A stretch of 64,000 nt of DNA from Persephonella sp964519345 (GCA_964519345.1 CAZFKX010000022.1:1-64000); one strand, 5' to 3'; numbered from the stretch's first letter, positions 24,139 through 32,598 are shown. Numbers and translations are program-made. Notes: generated by a model not told the origin, from the letters alone.

Positions 24139-25374
24139 ATGTTAAAAAAAAGAGGTTACGTTTATGTTGATCATCTTGCAACTACACCAGTTGCAGATGA
24201 AGTTTTAGAAGCTATGCTTCCATACTATAAAGATAAATTTGGAAACCCTACTTCTCTTCATCAGTTTGGTGTTGATGCAAAAAAAGCTATAAACCGGGCA
24301 AGGGAACAGATAGCCGAACTTCTAAATATTAGCAGACCTGAGGATATTGTTTATACATCCGGAGCTATAGAAGCGAATAATCTTGCAATCAAGGGATTTG
24401 CTAAAGCTCCTGGAATTACGAGAAGGGGCAAACATATTGTTGTTTCTGCTATAGAACATCATTCGGTTCTTCATTCATGTAAGTCTCTTGAAAAAGAAGG
24501 ATTTGAAATAACATATATTAAACCTGACCAGTATGGATTAATAAATCCTGAGGAGCTTGCTCAGGCCGTTAGAGAAGATACTATTCTTGTATCTATAGGT
24601 TTTGCAAACAGAGAGATAGGAACTCTTCAAGATATGGCTTCACTTGTTAAAGCTGTAAAAGATAAAAACCCGAGAACAATATTCCATTCTGATATTGCTG
24701 CTGCTGTTGGTCATGTTCCTGTAGATCTTGAAGGATGGGGCGTAGATATGGCTTCCTTTACAGGCCATTACTTTTATGCACCTAAAGGTGTAGGTGGGCT
24801 CTATGTTAAAAAAGGAGTCAGACTAAAACCTCTAATTGAAGGTGGGATACAGGAAGGAGGAAAAAGGGCGGGAACAGAGCCTGTTCCTGAAATTGTTGGT
24901 ATGGGAGCCGCTGCAGAGCTTGCTTTAAAAGAAATGGATGACAGGGTTAACAGACTTAAAAGGTTAAGAGATAAACTGAAAAAAGGAATAGAAGAAAAGA
25001 TAGATTATATCCAGTTTACAGGTCATCCTGAGAAAAGACTTCCAAATCATCTCTCACTGATAGTGATGTATATTGAAGGTGAGGCTATGTTGCTGATGTT
25101 AAATTATAAAAAGATATACACTGCATCTGGTTCTGCATGTGTGTCCTTTGCTTTAAAACAATCTCATGTGCTTGCTGCGATAGGTGTAGATAAGGAAGCG
25201 TCAAATGGTTCAATAGTATTTTCTCTCGGAAGGGAAAATACCGAAGAGGATATAGATTATATTATTGAAGAATATCCAAAAGTTATACAGAGATTGAGGG
25301 AGATCTCGCCTTTTGGTCCTGAGAACTGGGAACAGTTTGCCAAGAAGGCTGATAAATATAAACATGTTAGATAA
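24139..25374 (+). CDS. NifS/IscS-family protein lacking the PLP-binding lysine (probable pseudoenzyme)
   Basis: 411 residues aligning along their length with IscS (TSGAIEANNLAIKG, ISxFxLGREN-like end). By manual alignment to E. coli IscS, the Schiff-base Lys206 is Tyr211 (SFTGHYFYAPKG against SFSGHKIYGPKG), Gln183 is Ala188, and Thr76 is Ile77. The stacking His (His107), Asp185 and the persulfide Cys (Cys334 in GSACVS) remain. PLP chemistry is thus unlikely while persulfide carriage could survive. A true desulfurase presumably exists elsewhere in the genome. It lies between mrp and iscU-type genes and ends in a strong terminator. Confidence 0.85.
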   Translation: MLKKRGYVYVDHLATTPVADEVLEAMLPYYKDKFGNPTSLHQFGVDAKKAINRAREQIAELLNISRPEDIVYTSGAIEANNLAIKGFAKAPGITRRGKHIVVSAIEHHSVLHSCKSLEKEGFEITYIKPDQYGLINPEELAQAVREDTILVSIGFANREIGTLQDMASLVKAVKDKNPRTIFHSDIAAAVGHVPVDLEGWGVDMASFTGHYFYAPKGVGGLYVKKGVRLKPLIEGGIQEGGKRAGTEPVPEIVGMGAAAELALKEMDDRVNRLKRLRDKLKKGIEEKIDYIQFTGHPEKRLPNHLSLIVMYIEGEAMLLMLNYKKIYTASGSACVSFALKQSHVLAAIGVDKEASNGSIVFSLGRENTEEDIDYIIEEYPKVIQRLREISPFGPENWEQFAKKADKYKHVR

Positions 25375-25394
25375 GGGGGAATTCCCCCTTTTTT
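25373..25394 (+). terminator. Intrinsic terminator after the NifS-like gene
   Basis: AAGGGGG-AATT-CCCCCTT (25373-25390) is a perfect 7-bp stem followed by TTTT. It begins within the stop codon of the NifS-like gene and ends at the stop of the reverse-strand wHTH gene. The stem would also fold in the opposite transcript, but there it lacks a long T run. Confidence 0.85.
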
Positions 25395-25572
25395 ATCCTG
25401 AAGGTGCGTAGTAACACCTTTTTGGAGATTCAATTTTTCCTTCTTTTTTCAACTTCTTAATAGCTTTTTCCACTTCTTTTTTGTCAAGTCCTGTTATCTC
25501 TGCAATTTCTCCTGATTTTAATGGTTTTCCTGCTTTCTGCATAGCCTCTAAAACCTGCTGCTCAATACTCAT
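25393..25572 (-). CDS. Small winged-helix/MarR-like DNA-binding protein (59 residues)
   Basis: ATG 25572 follows GGAGG by 6 nt. The product starts MSIEQQVLEAMQKAGKPLKS and has a compact helix-turn-helix (GEIAEITGLDKKEVEKAIKK) and a wing ending SPKRCYYAP. The SPKRCYYAP ending recurs in small archaeal and bacterial HTH proteins, as I recall. It is encoded in reverse between the NifS-like and iscU-type genes and diverges from iscU, so it is well placed to control the sulfur gene group. The single Cys might sense redox or an Fe-S cluster; that is speculation. Confidence 0.75.
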   Translation of the reverse strand: MSIEQQVLEAMQKAGKPLKSGEIAEITGLDKKEVEKAIKKLKKEGKIESPKRCYYAPSG

Positions 25573-25701
25573 AGAAACCCTCCTAAATTAGTTTTATAAT
25601 TTATATTTCGTTAGGAGGTTAATATGATTTAACTCATTGAGTAATATGACTGCAGGTTATAAATTGAGAACAAGAATTAGCAAACCGGAGGAGGTTTAGA
25701 G

Positions 25702-26160
25702 ATGTTTGAGTACACAGAAAAGGTAATGGATCACTTCATGAATCCGAGAAATCTTGGGGAAATACCTAACCCAGATGGATATGGGCAGTGCGGTAATCCA
25801 TCCTGTGGAGATGCTATGCTTTTCACAATAAAAGTAAACAAAGAAACTGATGTTATAGAAGATGTTAAATTTAAAACTTTTGGCTGTGGATCTGCTATAG
25901 CTGTCTCATCTGTATTAACAGAGATGGTTAAGGGAAAACCTATAGATTATGCATTAAATCTTACATATAAAGAGATATTTGAAGAGCTTGGAGGTCTTCC
26001 ACCACAAAAGATACATTGTACAAACCTCGGACTTGAAACGCTTCACGTTGCTATAAAGGACTATCTTTTAAAACAGGGAAGGGTAGAAGAAGCTGAAAAA
26101 ATACCAGACTGTATAGAAGAGGAGGAAGAAGAAGGTATTGATTTAGAACATGTTGGGTAA
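25702..26160 (+). CDS. iscU: IscU/NifU-N Fe-S cluster scaffold protein
   Basis: 152 residues. The three cluster-ligand cysteines are in canonical contexts: GNPSCGDAM, FGCGSAIAVSS and KIHCTNLG, with the Asp next to the first Cys. An extra Cys precedes the first motif (GQCGNPSC). The C-terminal tail is very acidic (EEEEEEGID). It assembles nascent Fe-S clusters from persulfide. GGAGGAGG precedes ATG 25702. It starts the iscU-to-aroE run and overlaps the PP-loop gene. Confidence 0.93.
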   Translation: MFEYTEKVMDHFMNPRNLGEIPNPDGYGQCGNPSCGDAMLFTIKVNKETDVIEDVKFKTFGCGSAIAVSSVLTEMVKGKPIDYALNLTYKEIFEELGGLPPQKIHCTNLGLETLHVAIKDYLLKQGRVEEAEKIPDCIEEEEEEGIDLEHVG

Positions 26161-27208
26161 GATGAAAGGAAAAAAGGCTGTGGCTTTATATTCTGGAGGT
26201 CTTGATAGTACACTTGCTATAAAACTGATACAGAATCAGGGGATAGATGTAACCGCGGTTCATTTTTATACAGGATTCTGTATAACGGAAACTAAAAGAA
26301 GGCGTGGGGAAAAGAAGGAAGACGGATCTCACTATATGAATCCTGCATTAAAGTATGCTGCAAAATACGGCTTTAAACTTGAGATTGTAGATATATCAGA
26401 AGAATATTTTAATATAGTTACTAATCCTAAATATGGTTATGGTTCTAACATAAATCCATGTATTGATTGTAGAGCCTTTATGTATAAAAAAGCAAAAGAG
26501 CTTATGGAAGAGATAGGAGCTGATTTTCTTATTTCTGGAGAAGTTTTAAATCAAAGACCTATGAGTCAGCATCTTAGAGCTATGAAAATAATAGAGAAGG
26601 AGGCTGGCGTTGAAGGTCTTGTTGTAAAACCTTTGTCTGCAAAGGTACTTCCTCCAACTATACCTGAGATAAGAGGATGGATAAAAAGGGAAAAACTTGA
26701 AGGTATTGTTGGAAGAAGCAGAAAAAGACAGCTTGATCTTGCTAAACAGTTTGGTATTGATGAGTTTGAACAACCAGCTGGAGGATGCTGTTACCTGACT
26801 GATGAAAATTTTGCAAAAAAGTATAATGAGGTAATATCTTTTCAGGGAACAATAAGCAGGGATGAATTATATCTTCTTACCGTAGGAAGACATTTCAGAC
26901 TTCCTTCAGGAACTAAGGTTATTGTAACAAGAAATGAAGGAGAAGGAAGATTTATAAGAGGTATGAGCAGGAATTATTGGTTTTTTGAACCTATAGGAAA
27001 AGGGGCTGTTGCTGTTGCCAAACCTGTTGAAAATAGAGATCTTACATATGAAGAGATCAAATCTGTTGCAGATCTTGTGGCAAGATACTGTAAAACAGAT
27101 GAGAGTGGGAAAATAGATATAAAATACTCTTCACCATATAACGAAAAAGAGGGTATAATTTTAGGAGAAAGACTGAAAGAAGAAAGACTTGAAAGCTGGA
27201 GGATATAA
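26150..27208 (+). CDS. PP-loop ATPase, MnmA/ThiI-like tRNA sulfurtransferase candidate
   Basis: 352 residues (ATG 26150 overlaps iscU by 11 nt; ATG 26162 is equally possible). The PP-loop is YSGGLDST near residue 15. NINPCIDCRAFMY gives a CxxC like the catalytic region of MnmA, with a further Cys pair in AGGCCYLTD. The C-terminal part (about 240-350, VIVTRNEGEGRFIRG) resembles the NFACT-R RNA-binding domain fused to such proteins. It probably thiolates tRNA using sulfur from the neighbouring TusA or a cluster. It is not canonical MnmA, so the product is uncertain. Confidence 0.75.
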   Translation: MLGKMKGKKAVALYSGGLDSTLAIKLIQNQGIDVTAVHFYTGFCITETKRRRGEKKEDGSHYMNPALKYAAKYGFKLEIVDISEEYFNIVTNPKYGYGSNINPCIDCRAFMYKKAKELMEEIGADFLISGEVLNQRPMSQHLRAMKIIEKEAGVEGLVVKPLSAKVLPPTIPEIRGWIKREKLEGIVGRSRKRQLDLAKQFGIDEFEQPAGGCCYLTDENFAKKYNEVISFQGTISRDELYLLTVGRHFRLPSGTKVIVTRNEGEGRFIRGMSRNYWFFEPIGKGAVAVAKPVENRDLTYEEIKSVADLVARYCKTDESGKIDIKYSSPYNEKEGIILGERLKEERLESWRI

Positions 27209-27459
27209 TGGCTGAATTAGAAAATATAAAACCTGATATCACCCATGATGCGACAGGAACCTACTGTCCTATCCCAATAACGGAACTTGCAAAAGTTATG
27301 AGACAGGCAAAAAAAGGGCAGATTGTAGAACTTTTAGCTGATGATGAAGGTGCTGTACAGGATGTTCCAGCATGGTGCGAGACAACAGGCAATGAGTTTC
27401 TTGGATATAAAGAGGAAGATGGTGTTTATATATTTTACGTGAAAAAAACACAGGAATGA
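27208..27459 (+). CDS. TusA/SirA-family sulfur carrier protein
   Basis: 83 residues. The active Cys lies in the diagnostic CPIPI (CPxP) motif, TGTYCPIPITELAKVMRQ, and a second Cys in PAWCETTG. TusA proteins carry persulfide from a desulfurase or rhodanese to acceptors such as MnmA-type enzymes. Its ATG overlaps the PP-loop stop by 1 nt, which supports direct transfer between the two. The N-terminus is longer than in E. coli TusA. Confidence 0.9.
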   Translation: MAELENIKPDITHDATGTYCPIPITELAKVMRQAKKGQIVELLADDEGAVQDVPAWCETTGNEFLGYKEEDGVYIFYVKKTQE

Positions 27460-27713
27460 TGGTAAAGATGAAAATAACTGAAGATATAAAGGTCTTTCAT
27501 CTACTTGAAGAGTACCCCGAAAGTGAAGATGTGGTAAGAAAATATTTTGCATATTTTTATCAGAACAGACTTGACGATATTGCATTAAAGAGATTGAGTA
27601 TAAAAGGTGCTTTTAATGTTCTTGATATTCCACAGGAAAAGAGAAATCAGTTTTTTAAAGAACTGTATGAAAGACTCAAAATTGATTTTCCAAAAAATAA
27701 CAATATAGAATAG
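27456..27713 (+). CDS. DUF1858-like small helical protein
   Basis: 85 residues (start ATG 27456; 27459 and 27468 are alternatives). The N-terminal half, MKITEDIKVFHLLEEYPESEDVVRKYF, follows the DUF1858/ScdA-N pattern, but the Cys usually found after the helix is missing. The remainder is helical and basic. It overlaps tusA by 4 nt and is 11 nt before nfu, so it belongs to the sulfur operon. Role unknown. Confidence 0.6.
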   Translation: MMVKMKITEDIKVFHLLEEYPESEDVVRKYFAYFYQNRLDDIALKRLSIKGAFNVLDIPQEKRNQFFKELYERLKIDFPKNNNIE

Positions 27714-27724
27714 AGGTATTAAAG

Positions 27725-27994
27725 ATGGTGGAAAATTTAAAAACTAAAGAGCAGGAAGTGGAAGAAGTCTTAAATAAGATTCGTCCTGCTTTAGCTTTAG
27801 ATCAAGGTAATATAAAGCTTATAAAGGTTGAAAATAATGATGTGTATCTTGAACTTCTTGGTGCCTGTAGTACATGTCCTGTTCCTGATATAACTATGAA
27901 TGATGTTATAATAACAACAATAAAACATTTACTTCCATGGGTTGAAACTGTTCATATAGGACAGAACAAGTTTGAACTTAATAGTTCCATATAA
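27725..27994 (+). CDS. NifU C-terminal (Nfu)-type Fe-S carrier protein
   Basis: 89 residues. A single Nfu domain with the cluster-binding CxxC in LLGACSTCPVPDITMND, preceded by VEEVLNKIRPALALDQGNIKLI. Nfu proteins accept a [4Fe-4S] cluster and pass it to targets. This is a free-standing domain, not joined to the iscU-type scaffold two kilobases upstream, so the NifU parts are split here. Confidence 0.92.
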   Translation: MVENLKTKEQEVEEVLNKIRPALALDQGNIKLIKVENNDVYLELLGACSTCPVPDITMNDVIITTIKHLLPWVETVHIGQNKFELNSSI

Positions 27995-27995
27995 A

Positions 27996-28841
27996 ATGAG
28001 TCCAGTTATAAACGGAGAGACAGAGGTTTACGGAATATTTGGCTATCCTGTAAAACATTCAAAGTCTCCAATATTCCAAAACGCTGCTTTTTCCCATCTG
28101 GGAATAAATGCTGTTTATCTTCCATTCACTGTAAAACCTGAAGATCTAAAGAAGGCTGTAGAAGGTATAAGAGCTTTATTCATAAAAGGTGTAAATATCA
28201 CTGTTCCTCACAAAGAGGAAGTTATTAAGTATGTTAACGAGCTTTCAGAAGAAGTTAGATTTATCGGAGCATCAAACACAATTAAAAACGTTGATGGATA
28301 TCTTATTGCATACAACACTGATGCTTATGGATTTATACAGGGATTAAGGGAAATAGTAGATAATATTTCTGAAAAAACGGTACTGGTTATAGGTGCAGGT
28401 GGTGCATCAAGGGCTGTTATTTACGGATTAATAAAGGAAGGGGTAAAAAAGATATATCTGGCAAATAGAACGTTAAAGAGAGCTGAAGAAATAATTAGAG
28501 ATTTTTCAGATCTTAATAGATTTATTGATCAGATAATCCATCCTATTCCTCTTTCAAGAATAGAGGATTCTCTTAGAGATGTTAATATTATCGTCAATAC
28601 AACGTCAGTAGGTCTTAGTGATGAGGATAAACCTCTTTTTGATTACTCAAGAATAGAAAGAAATCATATAGTTGTAGATATTATCTATAGAAAAACACCT
28701 TTACTTAAAGCAGCAGAAGAAAAAGGTTGTTTGCGGCAGGATGGACTTCCTATGCTTCTTTATCAGGGAGCTAAATCTTTTGAGATATGGACTGATAAAA
28801 AAGCACCTGTTGAAATTATGAAAAAAGCTTTATTAAAATAA
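27996..28841 (+). CDS. aroE: Shikimate dehydrogenase
   Basis: 281 residues from ATG 27996, which is 1 nt after the nfu stop; an in-frame TTG at 27972 inside nfu is less likely. GYPVKHSKSP, NITVPHKEEV with the catalytic Lys, the NADP-binding VIGAGGASRAVI and ANRTLKRA are present. It reduces 3-dehydroshikimate in aromatic amino acid synthesis. There is no obvious functional link to the preceding sulfur genes; it may just share the transcript. Confidence 0.95.
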   Translation: MSPVINGETEVYGIFGYPVKHSKSPIFQNAAFSHLGINAVYLPFTVKPEDLKKAVEGIRALFIKGVNITVPHKEEVIKYVNELSEEVRFIGASNTIKNVDGYLIAYNTDAYGFIQGLREIVDNISEKTVLVIGAGGASRAVIYGLIKEGVKKIYLANRTLKRAEEIIRDFSDLNRFIDQIIHPIPLSRIEDSLRDVNIIVNTTSVGLSDEDKPLFDYSRIERNHIVVDIIYRKTPLLKAAEEKGCLRQDGLPMLLYQGAKSFEIWTDKKAPVEIMKKALLK

Positions 28842-28866
28842 AAAAGATCCCCCCTAATTGGGGGAT
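28840..28866 (-). terminator. Intrinsic terminator of the minus-strand cimA-to-yjbQ unit
   Basis: On the minus strand ATCCCCC-(6 nt)-GGGGGAT is followed by CTTTTTTATTTT. The stem is 7 bp. It lies about 100 nt after the yjbQ stop (28965) and just past the aroE stop. The 28867-28964 stretch in between is purine-rich near 28867-28890 and otherwise shows nothing I can name. Confidence 0.7.
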
Positions 28867-28964
28867 GGAGAGGGGAGGAGGTTTAGGAGAAAACATCATC
28901 GGCGCTTCATCTGATTATAAATATAAAATATCTGATGTGAAAAAATTGTGAAGAGATATAAAAA

Positions 28965-29396
28965 TCAGATTCCCAGTATCTTTATGATAATTCTCTTTGG
29001 TCTTTGACCATCGAACTCGGCATAAAATATCTCCTGCCATGTCCCAAGATCAAGTCTGCCTTTTGTTACTGGTAAGATAACCTGAAGATGTGTCAGAAGA
29101 TTTTTAAGATGTGCATCTCCATTGTCCTCACCTGTAAAGTGATGTTTGTAGTCTGATCTAAAAGGTGCCAGTTTTTCAAGCCATTCCCATATATCTTGAT
29201 GTAATCCTTCTTCATCATCTTGAATAAAAACAGATGCTGTCAGATGCATGGCTGAAACAAGACAGAGACCTTCGTTTATACCTGAATTTTTTACAGCCTG
29301 ATTAATCCTGTCTGTTATTTTTATAAGCTCTCTCCTTTTCTTAGTGTTAAATGTTATATATTCTGTATAGACTTTGGTACTGCCTTCTTTAAGCAT
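28965..29396 (-). CDS. YjbQ/UPF0047 family protein
   Basis: 143 residues from ATG 29396, which follows GGAGG; a longer frame from 29435 would start inside nfi. Family marks are SAMHLTASVFIQDDEEGLHQDIWEWL, HHFTGEDNGDAHLKN and GTWQEIFYAEFDGQRPKR, including the conserved His/Asp cluster. Members have weak thiamin phosphate synthase activity, but the true role is uncertain. It overlaps the end of nfi by 8 nt. Confidence 0.88.
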   Translation of the reverse strand: MLKEGSTKVYTEYITFNTKKRRELIKITDRINQAVKNSGINEGLCLVSAMHLTASVFIQDDEEGLHQDIWEWLEKLAPFRSDYKHHFTGEDNGDAHLKNLLTHLQVILPVTKGRLDLGTWQEIFYAEFDGQRPKRIIIKILGI

Positions 29397-30084
29397 ACTT
29401 TTTCCTCCTATATTCCTGAAGTTTTTTATGTGCAATTCTTGTAGGTTCAGGAAGTTTGTATCCGTTAAGACAGTTTATTACAAGCTTTAAAGAAGACTCA
29501 ATGCTTATATTGTTTCCTGGAGATACAAAAACAGGTTTTGTATTTTTTTTTGTTCTCAGTATGTATCCTCTCTTCTCTCCTTGTATAAAAACAGGTTTGT
29601 AACTTAGATTTTTATTATCTGGTTCTTCGTATTCTCCTATAAGTTTTGATTTTCCACAGCCAACTGATATCTCTCCAGTTAATATACCAAAATGTGATGC
29701 TATTCCCATCTTCCTCGGATGAATTATCCCCATACCGTCAATAATAAAAGCATCAGGATTTGAATTCAGCTTTTTATATGCATCCAGTATAGGTGGAAGT
29801 TCCCTATATGCTAAAAATGTTGGTATATATGGAAAATCTATATACATCTCTGAAAATACTGTCTCTATGTGGTTAAAGTTATCTTTTATATTTATTACAG
29901 TTATACATGCTATAGCTATAGTACTTCTTTTCCAAATATCCCTGAAGGTTACATCTATTCCGGCAACGTGTCTTATATTTTCCACAGGTTTTTTGTCTTT
30001 TAAAATGAGTTTTTTTGAAAGTTCTAACTGTTCGCTTTTCAATCTTTCAATCTGGGAAGAGCTTATACCTTCATAATATCTCAT
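29389..30084 (-). CDS. nfi: Endonuclease V
   Basis: 231 residues. Active-site segments are visible: HVAGIDVTFRD (first catalytic Asp), YIPTFLAYRELP with the PYIP-type wedge, DGMGIIHPRKMGIASHFG and VGCGKSKLIGEY. It nicks DNA (or RNA) near deoxyinosine and other deaminated bases, a useful function at high temperature. It overlaps proB by 4 nt. Confidence 0.92.
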   Translation of the reverse strand: MRYYEGISSSQIERLKSEQLELSKKLILKDKKPVENIRHVAGIDVTFRDIWKRSTIAIACITVINIKDNFNHIETVFSEMYIDFPYIPTFLAYRELPPILDAYKKLNSNPDAFIIDGMGIIHPRKMGIASHFGILTGEISVGCGKSKLIGEYEEPDNKNLSYKPVFIQGEKRGYILRTKKNTKPVFVSPGNNISIESSLKLVINCLNGYKLPEPTRIAHKKLQEYRRKKYA

Positions 30085-31184
30085 CTAAATACCACCATAT
30101 TATCCCTGTGTATTGCTTCTGTAAACTTTTTTTTAAGTATCTTTTCAATTTCCTTTGATTTAAGACCTTTTATCTTTTTCAGTTCCCTATAGCTGTAGTT
30201 TACAATACCTTTACCTATTATTTTCCCTTCCTCGTTCTGGATAGCAACAACATCATTTTTTGAAAAAATACCTTCTATATCTTTTATTCCTGCTGGGAGA
30301 AGACTCTTACCTTCTTTTATGGCTTTTTCAGCTCCTCTATCAACTTTCAATATTCCTTTTGCTGCTGATAATGTCTGAATCCAGCTTTTCTTCCTTGATC
30401 TTTTCTTTATTTCAGGATGTATAAACGTTCCTACTTTTTCACCTGATAGTATCCTTGTTACAATACCTTTTTCTTTAGGCGCAATGATTACAGGGATAGA
30501 GTGTGAAGTTGCTATTTTTGCTGCCTCAAGTTTACTTCTCATTCCTCCTGTCCCGAATTTGGATTTAGAAGAACCTGCAAACTTTAAAGCGTAATCAATA
30601 TCTATAAGTTCGGATATTAATTGAGCATCTTTTTCTGAAGGATCTTTTGTGTAGAGTCCACCTGCCGTTGAAAGAATTATAAGGATGTCTGCATTAACAA
30701 GAACAGAAACATGAGCAGCTAAAAAATCATTGTCCCCAAAAACGATCTCCTCAACAGCTACAGTATCATTCTCATTAATAACAGGTATGACATTCATCTC
30801 CAAAAGTTTATTTAATGTGTTCTGTGCAAGTATATACCTTCTTCTTTCCTGAAGACCTTCAATTGTAAGCAGAACCTGTCCTATAATAAGACTTTTTTTT
30901 GAAAAAATTTTATCGTATATCTGCATAAGATATGCCTGTCCTACAGATGCGACAGCCTGTTTTTCTGTAACTGTTCTTGGTTTTGTTTTCAAACCTAACT
31001 TTTTTATTCCGGCAAGAACAGCTCCAGAAGAGACCAATAGTGTCTCTATACCTTTTTCCTGTAGATATTTTAACTGGCAAGAGAGATCTTCTATAAAGTC
31101 TGAGTCTATATCTCTATTTTTTTCAAGAAGGTGCGATCCTATTTTAACAACAATTCTTTTTGTATTTTTTAAAAATTCTTCCAT
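30081..31184 (-). CDS. proB: Glutamate 5-kinase with PUA domain
   Basis: 367 residues. The amino acid kinase domain (about 1-260) shows IVVKIGSHLLE, VSSGAVLAGIKKLGL, NENDTVAVEEIVFGDND and GTGGMRSKLEAAKIA. The C-terminal PUA domain (about 270-367) is present, as in E. coli. It phosphorylates glutamate, the first step of proline synthesis; the PUA part is linked to feedback control. It starts 1 nt after trmI. Confidence 0.96.
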   Translation of the reverse strand: MEEFLKNTKRIVVKIGSHLLEKNRDIDSDFIEDLSCQLKYLQEKGIETLLVSSGAVLAGIKKLGLKTKPRTVTEKQAVASVGQAYLMQIYDKIFSKKSLIIGQVLLTIEGLQERRRYILAQNTLNKLLEMNVIPVINENDTVAVEEIVFGDNDFLAAHVSVLVNADILIILSTAGGLYTKDPSEKDAQLISELIDIDYALKFAGSSKSKFGTGGMRSKLEAAKIATSHSIPVIIAPKEKGIVTRILSGEKVGTFIHPEIKKRSRKKSWIQTLSAAKGILKVDRGAEKAIKEGKSLLPAGIKDIEGIFSKNDVVAIQNEEGKIIGKGIVNYSYRELKKIKGLKSKEIEKILKKKFTEAIHRDNMVVFR

Positions 31185-31185
31185 T

Positions 31186-31944
31186 TTAGCATTTCCTTGC
31201 GAAAATCAAATATCCTGTATGTGCGACCATTCTATCTTCAGGCCTAAGTCTGTCTGGAACTGGTTTGTAATTTCGCAAAAGTATCTCTTTAACTTCCATT
31301 TGAATAAATCCGTGAGAAGAGAGAGATTCGAGTGTTTTACTGACCTGATTAGTTGTTGGAAGTAAAAAACCTACAGGAGATCCTCTCCTTAGGGAAAGTT
31401 TAACATTCACCATAAAAAGCCACGGCTCCTTAACATCAATAAAAGCAGCATCAAAATAATCTTCAGGAAGTTTTTCTGAAAGGTCATGATGAAAAAGAGA
31501 AACATATTCTTCCATACCGGCAAGCTTCAAGTTTTCTTTGACTGTATTTATATATTTTTTTTCTTTTTCATATCCGTATATCTTCCCTGTAGGCTTTACT
31601 GAATTTGCCATAACTATAGTTAGAGCACCGCTTCCTATACCTGACTCAAGAACCTTCATCCCGTCTGTTATCCCAAGTTTTAGAGTTATATAAGCTGAGT
31701 CCTTAGGATAAATTATCTGGGTCTGTCTTTTAATACCATACATAATTATCTCATAGAGTGTTGGCTTTAGTATGAGAAACTCGTTTCCTCTGTGAGTTTT
31801 GACAGTATCTCCAAAGTTCTTTCCTATTATCTGATCATGATATATATTTCCTTTGTGAGTTCCAAAAACCTCCCCTTTCTTTAACTTAATAAAAAAGGAG
31901 TTTTTCCGGTCTTTAAGCTGTACTGTAAATCCTTCTTTAATCAT
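31186..31944 (-). CDS. trmI: tRNA (adenine58-N1)-methyltransferase, TrmI family
   Basis: 252 residues. A small N-terminal beta domain, then a SAM-binding domain with VLESGIGSGALTIVMA, YGYEKEKKYI and the motif IV region DYFDAAFIDVKEPW. Bacterial and archaeal TrmI methylates A58 (and A57 in archaea) of the T-loop, important for tRNA stability in thermophiles. It overlaps the upstream DUF4350-like gene by 4 nt. Confidence 0.92.
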   Translation of the reverse strand: MIKEGFTVQLKDRKNSFFIKLKKGEVFGTHKGNIYHDQIIGKNFGDTVKTHRGNEFLILKPTLYEIIMYGIKRQTQIIYPKDSAYITLKLGITDGMKVLESGIGSGALTIVMANSVKPTGKIYGYEKEKKYINTVKENLKLAGMEEYVSLFHHDLSEKLPEDYFDAAFIDVKEPWLFMVNVKLSLRRGSPVGFLLPTTNQVSKTLESLSSHGFIQMEVKEILLRNYKPVPDRLRPEDRMVAHTGYLIFARKC

Positions 31945-32588
31945 CTTGTAAGGATATTGATGCTGAGTTCTTTATTGTCATATAAATCTATGGAGTAATT
32001 ATCCCAGAAGACGCATGTTCCTCCTGCAATAAATTTCCCACCAGATTCTGGATCTACATACTCCGCAAACAGGAGTATATCGCGTCCAAGCTTAGATTTT
32101 GCTGTATTTGATCCATAAATAAGAGATCTTACCTCTTTCTTTGTTGTTGTAAGTGTATCTGTGCATGCAAGCATTACTTTTTTTATTCTTTCATCAAAAT
32201 TTGTACAGTCGGAAGCTACAATTAAAAGATCATCGTTGTCATAGTTGTTAAATGGATCCGTAACTATATCCCCGTTGAACTTAATACCGAATCTTTCTGA
32301 GAGCGTATTACAGGTATCTGCTATTTTGTCTTCGTTTTTGTAGTATCCGAAAATTCCTACGGTTTTTCCTTTTTTAACAAGCTCCTGAATAAAATCAACC
32401 TCATCTTTATCAAAAGGTATTTCAGGATAGTTAAATATTATTGTGTCATAATCTGTAAATCTTTCTAATTTATCAACCTCGTCAATTCTTATACCATTAT
32501 CTTTAGCATATCTTTCAAGTTTTGAGAAGTAATAATGGTCAGATATTATAAATTCCTGATGTGCCAGACTCCAAGCTACTTTCCTCAT
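31941..32588 (-). CDS. DUF4350/GldG-like domain protein, function unknown
   Basis: 215 residues with no signal peptide. The layout, an opening WSLAHQEFIISDHYYFSKLERYAK.., then DYDTIIFNYPEIPF and GKTVGIFGYYKNED, resembles the flavodoxin/GATase-like domains seen in DUF4350 and GldG proteins, which take part in ligand sensing or membrane assembly. That resemblance is from pattern memory only. It is embedded in the cimA-yjbQ unit between the hydroxyacid dehydrogenase and trmI. Confidence 0.45.
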   Translation of the reverse strand: MRKVAWSLAHQEFIISDHYYFSKLERYAKDNGIRIDEVDKLERFTDYDTIIFNYPEIPFDKDEVDFIQELVKKGKTVGIFGYYKNEDKIADTCNTLSERFGIKFNGDIVTDPFNNYDNDDLLIVASDCTNFDERIKKVMLACTDTLTTTKKEVRSLIYGSNTAKSKLGRDILLFAEYVDPESGGKFIAGGTCVFWDNYSIDLYDNKELSINILTR

Positions 32589-32598
32589 GCAACCTCCT

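Noticed and set aside
25624..25632. Mini-ORF ATG-ATT-TAA behind an AGGAGG, upstream of iscU
   Set aside because: Two-codon frames arise easily by chance and nothing shows it acts as a leader peptide.
28867..28964. Purine-rich stretch with a GGAGGAGG after aroE as a possible short gene or riboswitch
   Set aside because: No start codon follows at a proper distance, and no conserved fold that I recognise is present.
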